A stretch of DNA of 64,000 bases, from positions 81,277 to 145,276 of the forward strand of contig JXTB01000298.1 in the NCBI GenBank assembly GCA_002914805.1, read 5' to 3'. A program made the translations under genes and the position numbers. Of this stretch, positions 37,426 through 49,898 are shown piece after piece; position 1 is the first letter of the stretch; each line of letters opens with the position of its first letter. Below the pieces are notes generated by a model that was given only the letters and a program-made list of their open reading frames with translations, had not been told where the DNA came from and did no database searches. This DNA is from Parasponia andersonii. Taxonomy: Eukaryota > Streptophyta > Magnoliopsida > Rosales > Cannabaceae.

Positions 37426-38023
37426 GGTGTGTGGCTGTATGGTTCTCAAGACTCTGAGAGCTTCTTTGGTTCATGTGGTACTCTACTCTGCTGATGGTTT
37501 TATCTTTTAAATTGCTGAAATTGGCTTTGTATTATTTATGTAAACATACATCAAAGAAATGAAATTTTGATCTGTCTACTTGATGTTCTTCTTCTTCTTT
37601 TGTTGACAAATGTACTACTTCATTGTTTCATCAATACTGTTCATCTGTGATATCATTTGCCTTCCCTCGTTGTACAAATTATTTATTACATGCGGAGAAT
37701 TTGGCTGATTGATTCAGGACTTGCACTGAGTTTAATACAAGCGCTTCTCTCTTCATTTGGGTGTCGTTTGATGTCAAAATTTCATCTTTAATTTGTATTA
37801 ATGCTCTGCCAAAAAATATACATATGAAGATAATGTATACATAAGATGCAAATGGTAAAATTTCACGGGAAATTTGCCGATCATTGTACAACTAACTAAC
37901 TTTGATTAGTACTACAAGCAGTTTCTATTACAAGTGTAACAGAACTGAATCCCACCGAACATAACATTATCTTGGGCTGATTTGATTTGTCTCAAATCGC
38001 AACTAGAAACTTTTAATTTATTA
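37395..38023. other. shared 3' region of convergent PRA1 and TIR-NB genes
   Basis: The two genes are transcribed toward each other with about 630 bp between their stops. This stretch must hold both 3' UTRs and polyadenylation sites. No ORF of note. Confidence 0.55.
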
Positions 38024-41000
38024 TTATATCTTGCTTCTCATCCTCACGAGCTTGGCCAAGGTTTCTTGAGCTGCCAAGGTCTGAGCATGGTTATGACCCA
38101 GCATCACCGTCCTAATACTGATACATGTTCGACATAGCTCTTCCCCGCTATCAAAATGGCCGCCTCTCAGCAGCAATTTCGCTCTCGTCTCCAGCAGAGT
38201 AGCCTTCAACAGCGTCACATCCTGCCACACGTATTCGTCCACCCTCTGATTGTTCCCTTTCAACTTGTTCTTCCAACAAAGCGAGCCGTGGCACCAATCT
38301 TGTATCTGAGAAACGAACGACTTTTCTACTTCCTCAAGCACGTTGGTGCAAACTTTCAAGAGTTCCAATGCTGAGTTGCATCTCGAGAATGTTGTGAAAG
38401 CTCTTATCGCAAGTGGAAGAGCCGTCCTTTTGATGTACAAAACCATGTCGATTGCCTTCAGTTGGACTAGTGGAGGTTCTGATTTGAATCCAAAAACAAG
38501 GAATGCAGAAGCCCATAGATGGTCTGAGTTCACCGAAGGGTTACCAGTCTTCCTTATACCATCAACTGCAGCCTTGGCAGCTTGAAAGCCTTGGTTTCTT
38601 TTGCCGTATACCTGAGTAATGGGATGGAACTGGATCCAACATCCACTCTGCTTGTTGGCTCTACGTGCCAGTCCCAATTTAACAAGAAGAAGAGCTGAAT
38701 CTTCTTCGCTCTTCCAATTTTGCGATGATAAACAACTAGAGCTGCAAACCAACGACATGCCAAGGCATTTGGTCCACTTCCTGAACCGGTTCCCAGCAGC
38801 TGGCATGTTCTCAACTGCGGTGCCAAGCAAACTGGCCGAGATTGGCGATGGGGCAAACCAGGCACCAACCAGCAGCATTCTTGAAGCAAGCCGGTTTATT
38901 CTTCCGTTAGTCTGTTGTAACACAGCAAAGCAAAATGTCAAGACTTTGATTAGGAAAGGGTTGTTTTTGCAGTACTGTTCTTCATCGATGCTGATAAACG
39001 AACACGGAGAACTCTCATCGAGTTGCAATTGGTTGATAGCTTCGTATAAAGCAGATGGGGTAATTGCAAGTTCGGAGAGTAAGGAGCCAACCAGCCACAA
39101 ACCAAAGCTTAGCCTTCCCAGTTTCTCATCAAATTTTTTGAGGAAGTCCAACTCTTCGGCAGGGTAGTCCTTCTTCCTTCTTCCTCTGATCAAAAGCATA
39201 GCATCTGATATGGGCAATGGTGGAAGCTGCATTGTGTCGAAATTCATAACCCTGGACAACCGACTAGTGATAATGACGTGAGAACCCCCGGTGTTCCTTG
39301 GGATCAAGTCGAGTAGATCTTTTCCCTCCCACCACTCCCTCTCAGTCTCAAGATTATCTATGATTAACAGATAAGGCATGTCCCGAAACAGCTCCCTCTT
39401 GACTCTCTTAAAAGCTTCAAATTCTTGCTCCTCAAAGCTTCGAATTCGACCCCTTTCCTTCTCTGCGTCAGCACTCACATCCAATCCCAGATTAAGGGAT
39501 AGATTCAGTATGTTTTGTCTGAAATATCGTGCTTCACCACCAACCCACAACACCATCTTGTACCTCTGGGCATACCTGTAAGCAAATTCAAGCGACAGCT
39601 CAGTCTTTCCAATGCCCGGAACCCCATTTATGCAAATGACAGTGCTGCCCAAGCTCTTGTAGTTACCACTTTTAGATTTCTTGTATTTTGATGACCTCCG
39701 CGTTGAGTTTCTTCCCACATTAACTGGTTGTTCAATCCAGGCTTCTAAGTTGGGTTCTTTGCACTTACCCAGCTCCAGATTAATGAATCTTCCTCCTCTA
39801 CTCGAGACCACATCGCTTTCCTCGTCTGCTAGGCCTTCGGATTGGCCACTGGCTTCTCCTTTAGTAATGGGCATCGAACATTCTTGGTCAAGACAATCCC
39901 CATATCCAAATAAAGCAGCTTCAATCTCTGAAAGCTCTTTCTCCCTTCCCACAAAACACTTGTTTCTTGAGAAGGGTAGCTCCTCCAATCCTTCCGTATC
40001 AGCCAGAGCAACACTCTTCCGCCCGAGCTTTCCTCGCATAATCCCCGCAGCTCTCGATATACAGTTCCTCCAGTTACTCCCGTTGGCTTCCAGCTTGAAC
40101 TCGTGGCATTTCATGAGGCCATCAATGGCCTCTTTACGTTCTTTGTCGATGGAGTCGTGGTTGAGGAGACTCATAATCTCCGCAGGCCCCGTCTCAAAGA
40201 AGAGTGGGATCAAGTTCTTCTTCTGTGCGAAGAATTTAATCTCCTCCATGCTAAGATGGTTGAGAAAGCTAGAACCAGTAACGACCACAACCCCATATGT
40301 TACCGAACAGATAACTCGGTCAGCAATCTCATGGCTCTGAGTATCCGAGTACTTAGCCCTGTCGGCAACAAAGCAGGCAATACCCTGAAGCTCCAACTCC
40401 GACTTGAGCCACTTGCAGAAGCGAACCAGACTGGGACTCTGGCCATGGAACCCCACGTAAACATCACAGCTCCTGAGCTTGACATTCGAAGCAGGGGACA
40501 CAGGGCCCTTGGCGAATGAAATCCGAGGCACTGGGAAAGAGAATGAGATGCGCGGCGGTGCAGAGTCGGAGACTGGTCTACAAGTCACAAACTCAAGCTT
40601 CTGATCGCCCCTCCATTCGTCTGAGTACTCGTACTGATCCGACGGCGGAGTGTATGAGCTGCTAGGTATGTCATCGGACTGTGAACCCCGGAACGAGAGT
40701 GGCGGCGAAGGATGCGTTGGCAGGGGAGTTGGGTTCTGTGAAAGAGGACTTGGGGATGGGGTGACGGCCCTCGGGGATATATATGGTGACTGAAGAGCCG
40801 AGACAAATGCTGACGAGGAAGGGGACACGAGGGAAGGAGAGTTGTACGGAGAAGATTCAATCGAGTTCTTCAAGTTTGGAGAAGGTGCCTCTGAATAAAC
40901 GGCGGTAGATGGAGCCCAAGTGCCCTTGTTACCCGGTTTGCTGCAACAACCGGTTGCTGCTATCTTGATAGTTAGGCCACTAGAGATGACTCTATCTGAT

Positions 41001-41053
41001 GGGGTTTGCTGATGATGAGAAAGTTTTGTAGATTCTGATGCTGCTTCATTCAT
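38024..41053 (-). CDS. TIR-NB-ARC-TPR protein (XTNX/TNP type), single exon
   Basis: Uninterrupted 1009-aa frame. Residues 1-180 are Ser/Pro-rich and disordered. A divergent TIR domain spans about 192-300 (RSCDVYVGFHG start); Glu269 or Glu270 in LSMEEIKFF sits where the catalytic Glu of NADase TIRs lies. The NB-ARC region has P-loop GVPGIGKT at 477-484, Walker B YLLIIDN at 561-567 and a TSR motif at 596-598. No leucine-rich repeats follow; the C-terminus is helical with a tetratricopeptide-like end (about 950-1005, RGGHFDSGEELCRTCISIRT). This is the conserved, low-copy TIR-NB-TPR class, represented by Arabidopsis At5g56220 and At4g23440, and distinct from fast-evolving TIR-NB-LRR receptors. 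Function is poorly known: NAD-related signalling or cell-death control is inference. Expected to be cytosolic or nuclear. Start chosen as the first ATG of the open frame. Confidence 0.92.
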   Translation of the reverse strand: MNEAASESTKLSHHQQTPSDRVISSGLTIKIAATGCCSKPGNKGTWAPSTAVYSEAPSPNLKNSIESSPYNSPSLVSPSSSAFVSALQSPYISPRAVTPSPSPLSQNPTPLPTHPSPPLSFRGSQSDDIPSSSYTPPSDQYEYSDEWRGDQKLEFVTCRPVSDSAPPRISFSFPVPRISFAKGPVSPASNVKLRSCDVYVGFHGQSPSLVRFCKWLKSELELQGIACFVADRAKYSDTQSHEIADRVICSVTYGVVVVTGSSFLNHLSMEEIKFFAQKKNLIPLFFETGPAEIMSLLNHDSIDKERKEAIDGLMKCHEFKLEANGSNWRNCISRAAGIMRGKLGRKSVALADTEGLEELPFSRNKCFVGREKELSEIEAALFGYGDCLDQECSMPITKGEASGQSEGLADEESDVVSSRGGRFINLELGKCKEPNLEAWIEQPVNVGRNSTRRSSKYKKSKSGNYKSLGSTVICINGVPGIGKTELSLEFAYRYAQRYKMVLWVGGEARYFRQNILNLSLNLGLDVSADAEKERGRIRSFEEQEFEAFKRVKRELFRDMPYLLIIDNLETEREWWEGKDLLDLIPRNTGGSHVIITSRLSRVMNFDTMQLPPLPISDAMLLIRGRRKKDYPAEELDFLKKFDEKLGRLSFGLWLVGSLLSELAITPSALYEAINQLQLDESSPCSFISIDEEQYCKNNPFLIKVLTFCFAVLQQTNGRINRLASRMLLVGAWFAPSPISASLLGTAVENMPAAGNRFRKWTKCLGMSLVCSSSCLSSQNWKSEEDSALLLVKLGLARRANKQSGCWIQFHPITQVYGKRNQGFQAAKAAVDGIRKTGNPSVNSDHLWASAFLVFGFKSEPPLVQLKAIDMVLYIKRTALPLAIRAFTTFSRCNSALELLKVCTNVLEEVEKSFVSQIQDWCHGSLCWKNKLKGNNQRVDEYVWQDVTLLKATLLETRAKLLLRGGHFDSGEELCRTCISIRTVMLGHNHAQTLAAQETLAKLVRMRSKI

Positions 41054-42011
41054 GGCTACCTCCAGATCTCACTTCTCAAAGATTTTCACTTACATGTTCT
41101 GTTGTTATCTAGAACTGGGAAGTTGAAAGCATATTGGTTCGGTTTTTACTTGAAAGAATATCAGCATAAAATAAGCTTAGCTCCTTCAATCTTGAATGTG
41201 TTTATCTAAAGTCCTCCTTCTTTTATCTCCTTGGCTATCTTTCTCTTTCTCTCTTTCTCATTAGAGTGGGATTCATTCATGCTTCAGATTATGCTGAAAG
41301 ATACAATAAATGTGAGTGTATCTGACGAAATAGTGTCAGAAGAAGATGAATGCAACAGTAGAAAAATCTGCATGTGATGTATATCACTTGCCATTTTGTG
41401 GGCGGCCATTATTTGTTCATGGACCAGAGGGAGGCCCCTGTATTTTCCAGGGGTTGATGCCAGATTTGACCGAGATTATCAATACATAAATAGGGATGAG
41501 AAATGATCCACGTCTACAACTCAGATGCATAGAACAACACTATTCAAAGCTTTTTCATTGATTGTAATAAATCATGACTTTGACAAAAAATGAAAATTCA
41601 GTTTATGAATGATTAGCCAATATGATGCAACAAGAAATATCAGCAGAACCAGTAAATTTACCTTGGCTTTCTTTCATTTTGTGATTGTGAGAAGTACGAA
41701 GTAAGAAGCCTTCTTTTTCAGTTTCAGTTTCTTTTTCCTTCCTTGTCTCTTTGAACAAGCTAAGCTGTACAAGAAGGAAGAAGAATGGATCTATAAGGTT
41801 TATTTGAACATATAATATTACGAAAATGCTTAAAAAGGAGTCCCAGACTTGCAGAGGCTAAATGGTGCAGCATTTGTATAAATATAATACGAAAACTAAT
41901 AATATAATAATAGTTTGTATTGGGGTTGGCCTATTTCTTTTTGTTTTATGTGTTGTACATTAACATGGCTAAATCTTAATCCCCCCAGGCTCCAGTCCTA
42001 ATCTAACATGG

Positions 42012-42058
<47 letters not shown>

Positions 42059-42063
42059 TCTCA
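42012..42063. repeat. (CT)n microsatellite
   Basis: About 20 CT units with a short interrupted extension, roughly 1 kb upstream of the TIR-NB start on its antisense strand (GA on the coding strand). Confidence 0.9.
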
Positions 42064-43723
42064 TGTCACGGAAGCCCAAGATTGGTCAGAGGAAAGGGAC
42101 ATTGGGAGTAGAACCGCAATTCAGATTTCAGACTTTGTTGTTGGCATTTGGCACTTCGGCTTCAATTTCATTTTCATTCCTTGTAAACTCCAAAGTACCA
42201 TAGAGCTTCAAAAATCGCATAGAAGAGAGAAAATTTTATCACACAAATAATAAAATTTCATTTTCATGGCTCAGGTATCTGACACAGTTTGGAAATATTT
42301 ACATCGGAAATTGGAGCTTAGACCAGTCCACTGAGGACTCCATATTCATTATCTAATTTATGTATATGTTTTTGCTGAGAAAGCATCTTTTAGTTTTGTA
42401 CAAGCAAAGACCAGTCCCTTAAAATATTCATGTAATGAATTAAGATTTATAATATTTTTAAACGATAAGCAGCTGTTTGTCGACACAATTAAAAACTAAC
42501 AATTTGGCATTGATTTTGAAACATGAGGTGAGCTGGACTTCTACATTGTTTATATATATGCAAATAATGATAATGCTCTAGATTAATAGCATGGCAAAGC
42601 AGGAGCAGCTTCCCAATTGGCATTTCGTCTCAAATGATTTTGAAAGCTTTTTAGTTTGCTTTGTGATGATTAGGCTAATCTGGAAAGCTTTGCCGATTGA
42701 TCATATAACATATCCTAAGACTAGGAGGAGCCATGACTACTATGAGCATGACCTTTTGGTTTTGGACCAGCTTCTTCCTTCCTCCTGCTTTAGCTTTTAG
42801 AGAAAAACTCCATCCCTTTTCCTTTGCAAATTCTCTTGTCGTTATCACTCTTATCTTAGCATAGGCCTCACTACCATGCATTTTTTTGCATATACTTATA
42901 CTTGTATTCTACTAGTTTACAACTCGTTTAATTAGGTTGTCAATGGCTCTTAAAAGCCGCTTCAATTAAAAACTATATATATACACTTTATTATACGTAT
43001 ATCAAACCCAAAAAATGTGTCAATTACCTTTACAGTTATTTCACAGCTTCTAATGTCATGGACTGATTCTTTTGTGAGTGGAGAGATGATATTCAGAAAG
43101 GTAATTATAATACTTAATTATGAGCATCTCTCTGCTCTTTCTTTCTTTAATTTTAGTTTATTCACATCCATACACTTGTGATTCTCCAATATTTAAAAAG
43201 CTCACGAGATTATGATATGCATGACTGATGAGCTGCAGCTTACCACTACCATTATCATACCATTATATACAAATTATATAAACATATATTTAAAGAAGCA
43301 AGAGTCCCCCGGTAAAATTATTAGTAGATAAGTTAAAGTGACTCGTAATATTAATATATAACAGAATATGCCATTTGACATTTGGAATTAGAAATTAGAA
43401 AGGGGTTTTCTTTGTTTTGTGTTTGGGCATTTGCATATTGCATTGCAAGTGGAAGCTCCATGATAAGGATATGGCATCACCATTCACCGTCAAGCAACTA
43501 ATCCGAGGACACATATTCACCATTGTTCACAACATGCAGTATGCACTACCAAGTAACGACAACAATATTCATAGGATAAATCTTACATAATAGCCATTAA
43601 TAATGTATATGTCAGTCGCCAATGAGCTAATTATGCTTATGCTTTAATACAAGATGAATAACACCATAGGAATAATTATGAAGTTGGCTAGCTAGCGCTC
43701 TTTACATCAATTATGACTATTAA

Positions 43724-43803
43724 TTAGTCCATCTCAAAAGTGCTATAATTATATAATTATAGTATGCATATTACTTAGTCCAACTCAAAAGGGCTTTAAT
43801 TAT
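43724..43803. repeat. pair of 29-bp direct repeats
   Basis: TTAGTCCATCTCAAAAGTGC at 43724 and TTAGTCCAACTCAAAAGGGC at 43775, each followed by TATAATTAT or TTTAATTAT. Period 51 bp. Confidence 0.8.
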
Positions 43804-44254
43804 TGTATGGTTTATGTACATCTAAAGATAGTGAATAACAATTGATTGATGGTACGATATGTGCCATGTCTGCTTGCTACCGCTAATGCTTCTACAAACA
43901 CATTCAGTACAGAGCTGACCATTTATTTGATACTGTGTATGTTTGAATTATGTGCTGCATTCGTAGTAAATGCATGTGGTCATCAGAAAAATGGGTCAAT
44001 AATACTGCTCTGGCCTGGTCTGGTGGTGTGGGGTTGGACCCATATTTCTCAAAACAGTATCATCAATAATAGACTAGAGTGCCAATCAAGTACCCATACT
44101 TTGTAAAATTATAAAACCTGCAAGTTCATGAATAAGATTTGAATTGACAGCCACAATGTTCTTGTTTGAAATTAAAGAGGAGCTACCGTCATTCATATGG
44201 AATCATCAGACTCCACTGGAATCAATATTTGGATCATTGGTACCGAGTCGAGTT

Positions 44255-44255
<1 letters not shown>

Positions 44256-44290
<35 letters not shown>
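44256..44290. repeat. (TA)n microsatellite
   Basis: About 35 bp of AT dinucleotide. Confidence 0.9.
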
Positions 44291-44295
<5 letters not shown>

Positions 44296-45294
44296 CCATA
44301 TTCACTATTTTGTTTTTCAGAGCCAAAGTAGTTAAAAATCATATGTTCTTCAATAGTTCACTTGTATAGACCATATAGCATTCTCATTAGCATTCTTATT
44401 GGTATATTAAGAGCGAAAGCAATTGAGGTCGACGTATTTATCTCTTTTGTTATAGTAAGTTGAATAATTTTCAGTATTTGAAAGTTGAAACAACAACGAG
44501 TCTTATCTATTCTTCATAAATTATTAGCTTCCAAAACAATGTCATACTTTTGTTTTAAAAAATAAAATAAAAAACCAATATCATACTTCTATTTCTTACG
44601 TTTCTTTTGCTCTTAATTCTCCCTTGTCGAATTCTTCTAGTAATCAATATATCTTCTAGTATTATTCACTTAGTATAAAAGTGCGTATATACTTTTTTTT
44701 TTGGGTTTAAATAAAAAGCAGTCTTACCACTTGATATATCAAGCTTAAAAACTTATTGATTTAGTATAAAAACTAATATAGAGATCTAATATAGAAGTTG
44801 ATAAATAATATTAAGTATCCTAAAATTTGTACAGAATTTTTTCGATATCAATATTTGAGTTGTCATTGTTCAATATAATTAATTTATTTATGATAAATTT
44901 TAATATAATAATTAAATTGATATATATATATATAGTCAATTTTAATATTAATATATTCAGTTATTTCTCCGCGATGAAAAAAAAAAAAAAAAAAAGGGGA
45001 GAAACGTAACAAAGGAGTCGAGTGTAGTTCGACTAGGGAATCAGGGAGGGAGTTTGAGGCCCATCAGTTTGAAAGGGCCGAATGATGGATCCATCTACAG
45101 AACTAAAGTAGCATATGGGCCTGGGCCAGAAAGGAACATGATAATTATGAACGAGGGTCATATATGTAAAAGTAGTAGAATAGATTGGAGATTATAGAGG
45201 GACATGTGGAGTGGAGTGAGAGTGCGGTGTGTGAGATCAGATGGCCAGCGTTGCCCAATGGAGGTCGGTCTTGAAAGTGGGCCACCACCTCAGC

Positions 45295-45300
45295 CACGTG
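45295..45300. promoter_or_regulatory. G-box CACGTG upstream of WIP gene
   Basis: Palindromic CACGTG in the context CAGCCACGTGGCCCACC, about 300 bp before the inferred transcript start of the WIP gene. G-boxes bind bZIP and bHLH factors in plants. The site is real; its use is inference. Confidence 0.45.
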
Positions 45301-45720
45301 GCCCACCTTAATCTCCCCTCACGTTCCCTTTTTCTTTTTTTCTTTTTTTTTTTTCTTTTTCCCTCCACAATTGTTTCTCCTTCTTTCTAGTTTCTACCCC
45401 CTTCGTTTTTGGTATTTACCTCTTGTTTTTTTTTTTTGTTTCTTTCCTTCTTTCATTTTCATTTTTGGGTTATGAAAATAATATATTACAGACAAAATAC
45501 TAGAATACCGTTATTAAAAAAGAAAAAATAAAGGGATTGAAATAGTAAATAGTGTAATCCAATAAAAATAACAATAATAATTAGAATATTATGGCTTGGC
45601 TATAAAGTTGGAAATCCAACGACTGTTTAGGGTTTCCATGTCGTTTGATTTTGTTGTAGCTCTGATTCAATCTTCAATCCAATCTTGTTAATCTGAATCT
45701 TCATTTATGTTAGTGGTACG

Positions 45721-45756
<36 letters not shown>

Positions 45757-46040
45757 CATGTTGCTGCGCTTTATTTATTTATTAGTGTATTGTATTTATA
45801 TTCAATTACGCCATATTCATTCATTTCTTTTAGCTTTCATGATCGTCTTCCAAATTCAATATGAATCCGGCTTTGATTCTCAGTTTCATTTTCCATTACA
45901 GTGTTTGATCTCTCCTGTATTTGGGGCATATATAATTGAGCTATGAGCTGGAATGGTAGCTATTGCCGCCCTTGATCTTGATCTAATTCAATCTCTTATG
46001 TGCGTTTCTGAGGTAAATAGATACTGGGATTTCTTTTCTT

Positions 46041-48704
46041 ATGGATTTGGTAACTGAATGTTCGCCGCTTCTTGAATCCCCTCAAGATGATCAAACGGTG
46101 TCTCCTACTCCTGATGACCATATTGAGAATGAGATTAGGAATAATGGGTCTTGTTCTAACCAGTCTGAAAAATTGGCTGCTTCCCCTGAAAATTTAGCGG
46201 ATTCTTGGCCAAACCATGCCCAGACTGCACAACCACCCGAATTCCAATCCAAATCCCCAGGTGGGATTTCGTCTCCCACGACTAAAGGTTTTGGCTTGAA
46301 GAAGTGGAGGCGAATTAAGAGAGATGTGGTCAAGGATACTCCTGCCTCTGCTGTTGATGCCGGTAAAATTTTGAAGAGGCTTTTGCCTGGGAATGCTAAC
46401 TCGAGTAAACCTCACCATTCATCACCAGCTCTTGAGATTAAGCTTAGTGGTGAGGGTTCTCTTGGATCCGCAAATGTGTTCAAGAATGTGGTTTCTGTTG
46501 ATTCAGATTCTAGGATTGCTGTTGGTTCTGTTTTTGCAGCTGGTACGGATTCTGAGAACAGCGAGGATCGTAGTAGCAAGTCTTCCACAGCTGCCAGTGC
46601 TCCTAAGGCCAGGAATGACCTGTCTGCGGTATTGGGGCATGGATGGGAGAAGAATAAGTTGAAGGGTATGGCTGCCAAGAATTTGGGTAACTCGTCTCAA
46701 AAGTTTTCACAGGGAAAGGGAAAGATGGAGACCACTAAAAAGGCTAGAGGAGAAAGGGTTAGAATTGAGAAGGAAAACTCTCATTCCAGCATTGAATCCG
46801 ACTCTAGAAGCTCCAACTTTTTCTTCACGCAGGGTACAAATGTGACTGGTAATGGAAAGCAAATTGGAAGGTCAATGAGTTATGATGGGGAAAATAGTGA
46901 GGATGCTCATGCAAGCGAACAACAGTTCAGTGAGGAACTTCAGACTGGTTATAGCAAAGAGAATGTGGGAGAAGTCGAGGATTCGCAAGACGATTCAGCT
47001 GCAGGTGCTTCTTGGGGGGTCAAGGAGGAAAAAAGTGAGAACAACCGGTTCTCAGCAGACCGGGATCCACTGGTTGAATCTATCCTTAGCCTTCAATCTG
47101 TACAAGAAGCACTTGAGAAAGGTTACCCTATGTTCTTCTTGATAACTTTATTGTTTTGCTGTTATTTTCAATGATATTTCCTTCCTACTGGGAAGATAGT
47201 TCATTAAAATGGAAATCTTTCGCCTTTTATTAACGCTTTTCTTCATTTGCTTGTTTTGCTAAATTAGATAACTCAATACTTGTTGCTAGCACCGCAGCAT
47301 TCATCCGTAGAATTGTTTGCATCAGAATCATCACCTTGAGCTTCGTGGAACCTTCCTTTTTACCTTCTTTAGCCTCTTTCTCTCTCTGTTCTTTTTTGTT
47401 TTTTTCCCCTGACCAGGTTGACCTTTTATAGCAATTTTAACAGCTTTTGCTTTTACTTTTACTTTTGTTGTCTGGGCTCTTATAAATTGTTAGCAATATT
47501 CTCTTGCTAATAGTTTTTCCCCTGGCCTCTTTGAAAAAAATAAAACGAAACTGTCCAAAGTTGGACTTGTTTTTCTTAAGCACAACCTCTCATTGTTTAA
47601 ATTATGTAAAGGAAACCTTTAAAACTCATCAAGTTACTTGATTTGCCTTTCGTATGGTCTCCACGTAATGCCTAGCTAAATTTGTTCTTCTTTCCAACTT
47701 ATTATTTGGAGAGACTCTTGACTCTCAAAAAAAGTCGTCAGTTTTTATAGCTATGAAGAAGATGGGTTAAAAATGATGCATCTGGTTGTCTATTCTGAGC
47801 TCAGGTGTTTGCTTTTCATATGGATTTTTGATTTCTCTGCTAACATTTCGTAACAATGATTGTTTGTGGTTAATATACTGAAAATAATTGTCAATTAATG
47901 ATAACATTCTAATTTACTACAATTTAAAAGAATTCGTTTGAGGGAGCCATTTATCGTCTTGCAGAAGTTCAGAAATTAGCAGAGATTGGGAAGGAACCCA
48001 TAGTGCCTGACAATTTGATGGAGGGTAGTAGTGCGCCTTCTGATTTTGCTAGTCCAGGAATTCAAGAACCTTACCAATCTAACCAGTTGGGTTCTGAAAC
48101 ATCTACGGAAAAGGATGTCAGTTCCTTGGAGGTGAAGTTATTGAGCTTGGAACGGAGTGTGCAAATTCTGGAAAGCGAGCTGGATGAAGCTAAGACTTTG
48201 CTTCTAGTGAAGGAATCCAAGCTTGCTGAACTCGAAGCCACCATTAACAGTACCAAGTTTCTGAAGGAAGAATCGTGTAGCACCATAGAGTTACGGGAGA
48301 AAAAATATGCAGAGATAGACGAGGAGAGGGAGGGATTGTTTAAGCAAAGGATTGAAGCTGAAATTGAGTTTTTGGCCCTAACAAGGGCAACACAGAGTTT
48401 GAAGGTTGTTGCAGAGAAACAAATCACAGTCCTTGAAGAACAAGAATCTGTGGCCGAGGAGCAAGCTCAGATGCTAAACAAGCTTGGAGATGCAGAAACC
48501 AAAGCTGCAAAGCTAAAGAAACAAGCGCAGGAATTGGAAAACCATTGTGGTGATATTTTAGGGGCAGAAGAGGTGCTAGTTACTCAGAGTGGGGTATACA
48601 AGGTTACGTGGTGTTTTTGTACACAATTGATATTGTTCATCTTAGTCGTTTGGCTTTTCGTTTTGCAGTTATCGCCCCATCCTGGGGTAGTCGTGCCTAC
48701 CTAA
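46041..48704 (+). CDS. WIP: WPP domain-interacting protein (WIP), KASH family
   Basis: Exon 1 is 46041-47121 and exon 2 is 47965-48704, joined as ALEK/EVQKLAEIGKE after the acceptor CTTGCAG. This gives 606 aa. WIPs are outer nuclear envelope proteins that bind SUN proteins through a C-terminal KASH tail and RanGAP/WIT proteins through WPP domains, linking the nucleus to the cytoskeleton. Visible here are the basic block GFGLKKWRRIKRD at residues 83-95, a Ser-rich linker, and heptad-rich coiled coil from about 411 to 560 (VKLLSLERSVQILESELDEA). A single membrane span follows (about 575-596), then a ten-residue lumenal tail ending VVPT, the hallmark of plant KASH WIPs. Alternative acceptors upstream of 47965 also exist, but only this one restores the family sequence. 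The closest relative is probably At5g56210 (WIP2), judged by neighbour order. Confidence 0.93.
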
Positions 48705-49893
48705 GTACTAGGCCCTTAAATTTTTGTTTTTTTCCTTCTTCTGTTTTGTTTTAAATGTTTTTGCACTTTCAAGATTTCTGGGCTAATGTCTGGACCATAT
48801 CTCCTTTTCTGGACTGGGGGAGGGTTGGTAGATTGTAGTATTGGTTTATGTTGTTTTCTGCACATTTTTGTAATTTACTTTGTTGTTGCTAGCCATCAGA
48901 GCATCTCAAAATCATTTTTGGACGTCATATTCAGAGGGATTTGATTTAACCAACTCCTGGTGGATTCTTGCCTCAGTCACATAAAGTAATATCCTCAGCA
49001 GTGGAATGGAAGTAAGTGGTTTCTCATAGCGGAGAGAGTGTAACCTAAAAGTCATGATCCTGTTTTAGCATCTCTTGAATAGCCATCTTGTAGATAGCTC
49101 ATAGGGGGTCGAAGGTAGAGATGTCTGACTCAGATGAGATGAGATGAGATGAGATGAGAAGGAATGTTGTAACAAAACTGGTTCAATTATCAATAATGGC
49201 AGGCTGCTTCCATACGGTGCGGACCCCTCACAAGTCGGAACAGAATACACATTATCTTTTGTTTTGTGACGTGTAATAATTATTCTAAGAAGCCATGAAA
49301 ATTATTTGTAGAGAAATTCTGTCGAATGAGTATGGAAGAAAATGCTTCATCGATAGGGAATGTTTTGAACAGTAAAATTTGCATTTGATTTGATCTATAT
49401 ATATATATATATATAAAACTAGTTGTTCTCTTGTTCATTCACCGGAATAAGTGTAATAACGCCAAGAAAAAACAAGAATTAGGCCTAGGAGTTCGACTAG
49501 CATCGACTCTTTTCAAGTCCCAGGGGAAGTTGGATTAACGATGATCTTGTAACTTATAACTTTGCCTTTATCATCTTACTCTGCCAAGGATTCTGCGTAT
49601 GTATGGGTGTATGTTAAAACCTTGATTGCCTTTAATAACAAGGTTCATGATAATGCAAGTTTCTTTTTTCACTTACTTCTTCTACCTACCAAAGCTCTCT
49701 CTTTTAACCTTATTAGGTATCAGCTCACGGCTTATGAGTTATGACTACTACCTTGTTAAACAGTCCGAAGGAAAATTGCAGAGAAATTCTTCGTCCAATA
49801 ATAATGTGAATTGCAGACAAATTTTTCTTTGACTTCAGAGTCAATATACATATCATTACTTGAAACAGAGAATGGACTCGTGGTACATTTGAA
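48705..49893. other. WIP 3' flank, no further gene
   Basis: The first few hundred bases should be 3' UTR. After that there is AT-rich sequence with a short (TA)n near 49400 and no ORF above 72 aa that looks coding. It ends at the target duplication of the LTR element. Confidence 0.55.
49132..49159. repeat. (GATGA)n pentanucleotide repeat
   Basis: Five GATGA/GAGAT units in the 3' flank of the WIP gene. Confidence 0.9.
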
Positions 49894-49898
49894 ATCTT

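Larger units (their letters stand above)
41054..46040. other. divergent promoter region of TIR-NB and WIP genes
   Basis: The flanking genes point away from each other, so this 5 kb must include both promoters. I see no gene inside; ORFs are at most 88 aa. A (CT)n tract at 42012-42063 and (TA)n at 44256-44290 are prominent. The segment 45050-45320 is less AT-rich and contains a G-box. The WIP leader probably starts near 45600 and may contain an intron from 45716 (GTG/GTACGT) to 45901 (CATTACAG). Confidence 0.5.

Noticed and set aside
39681..40340. 219-aa plus-strand ORF opposite the TIR-NB gene
   Set aside because: It is a shadow of the 1009-aa minus-strand frame, which has clear TIR and NB-ARC motifs; no domain is visible in the antisense product.
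45016..45035. TTCGACT motif resembling a tRNA B box
   Set aside because: No matching A box, acceptor stem or anticodon arm; just a small AGTCGA/TCGACT hairpin.
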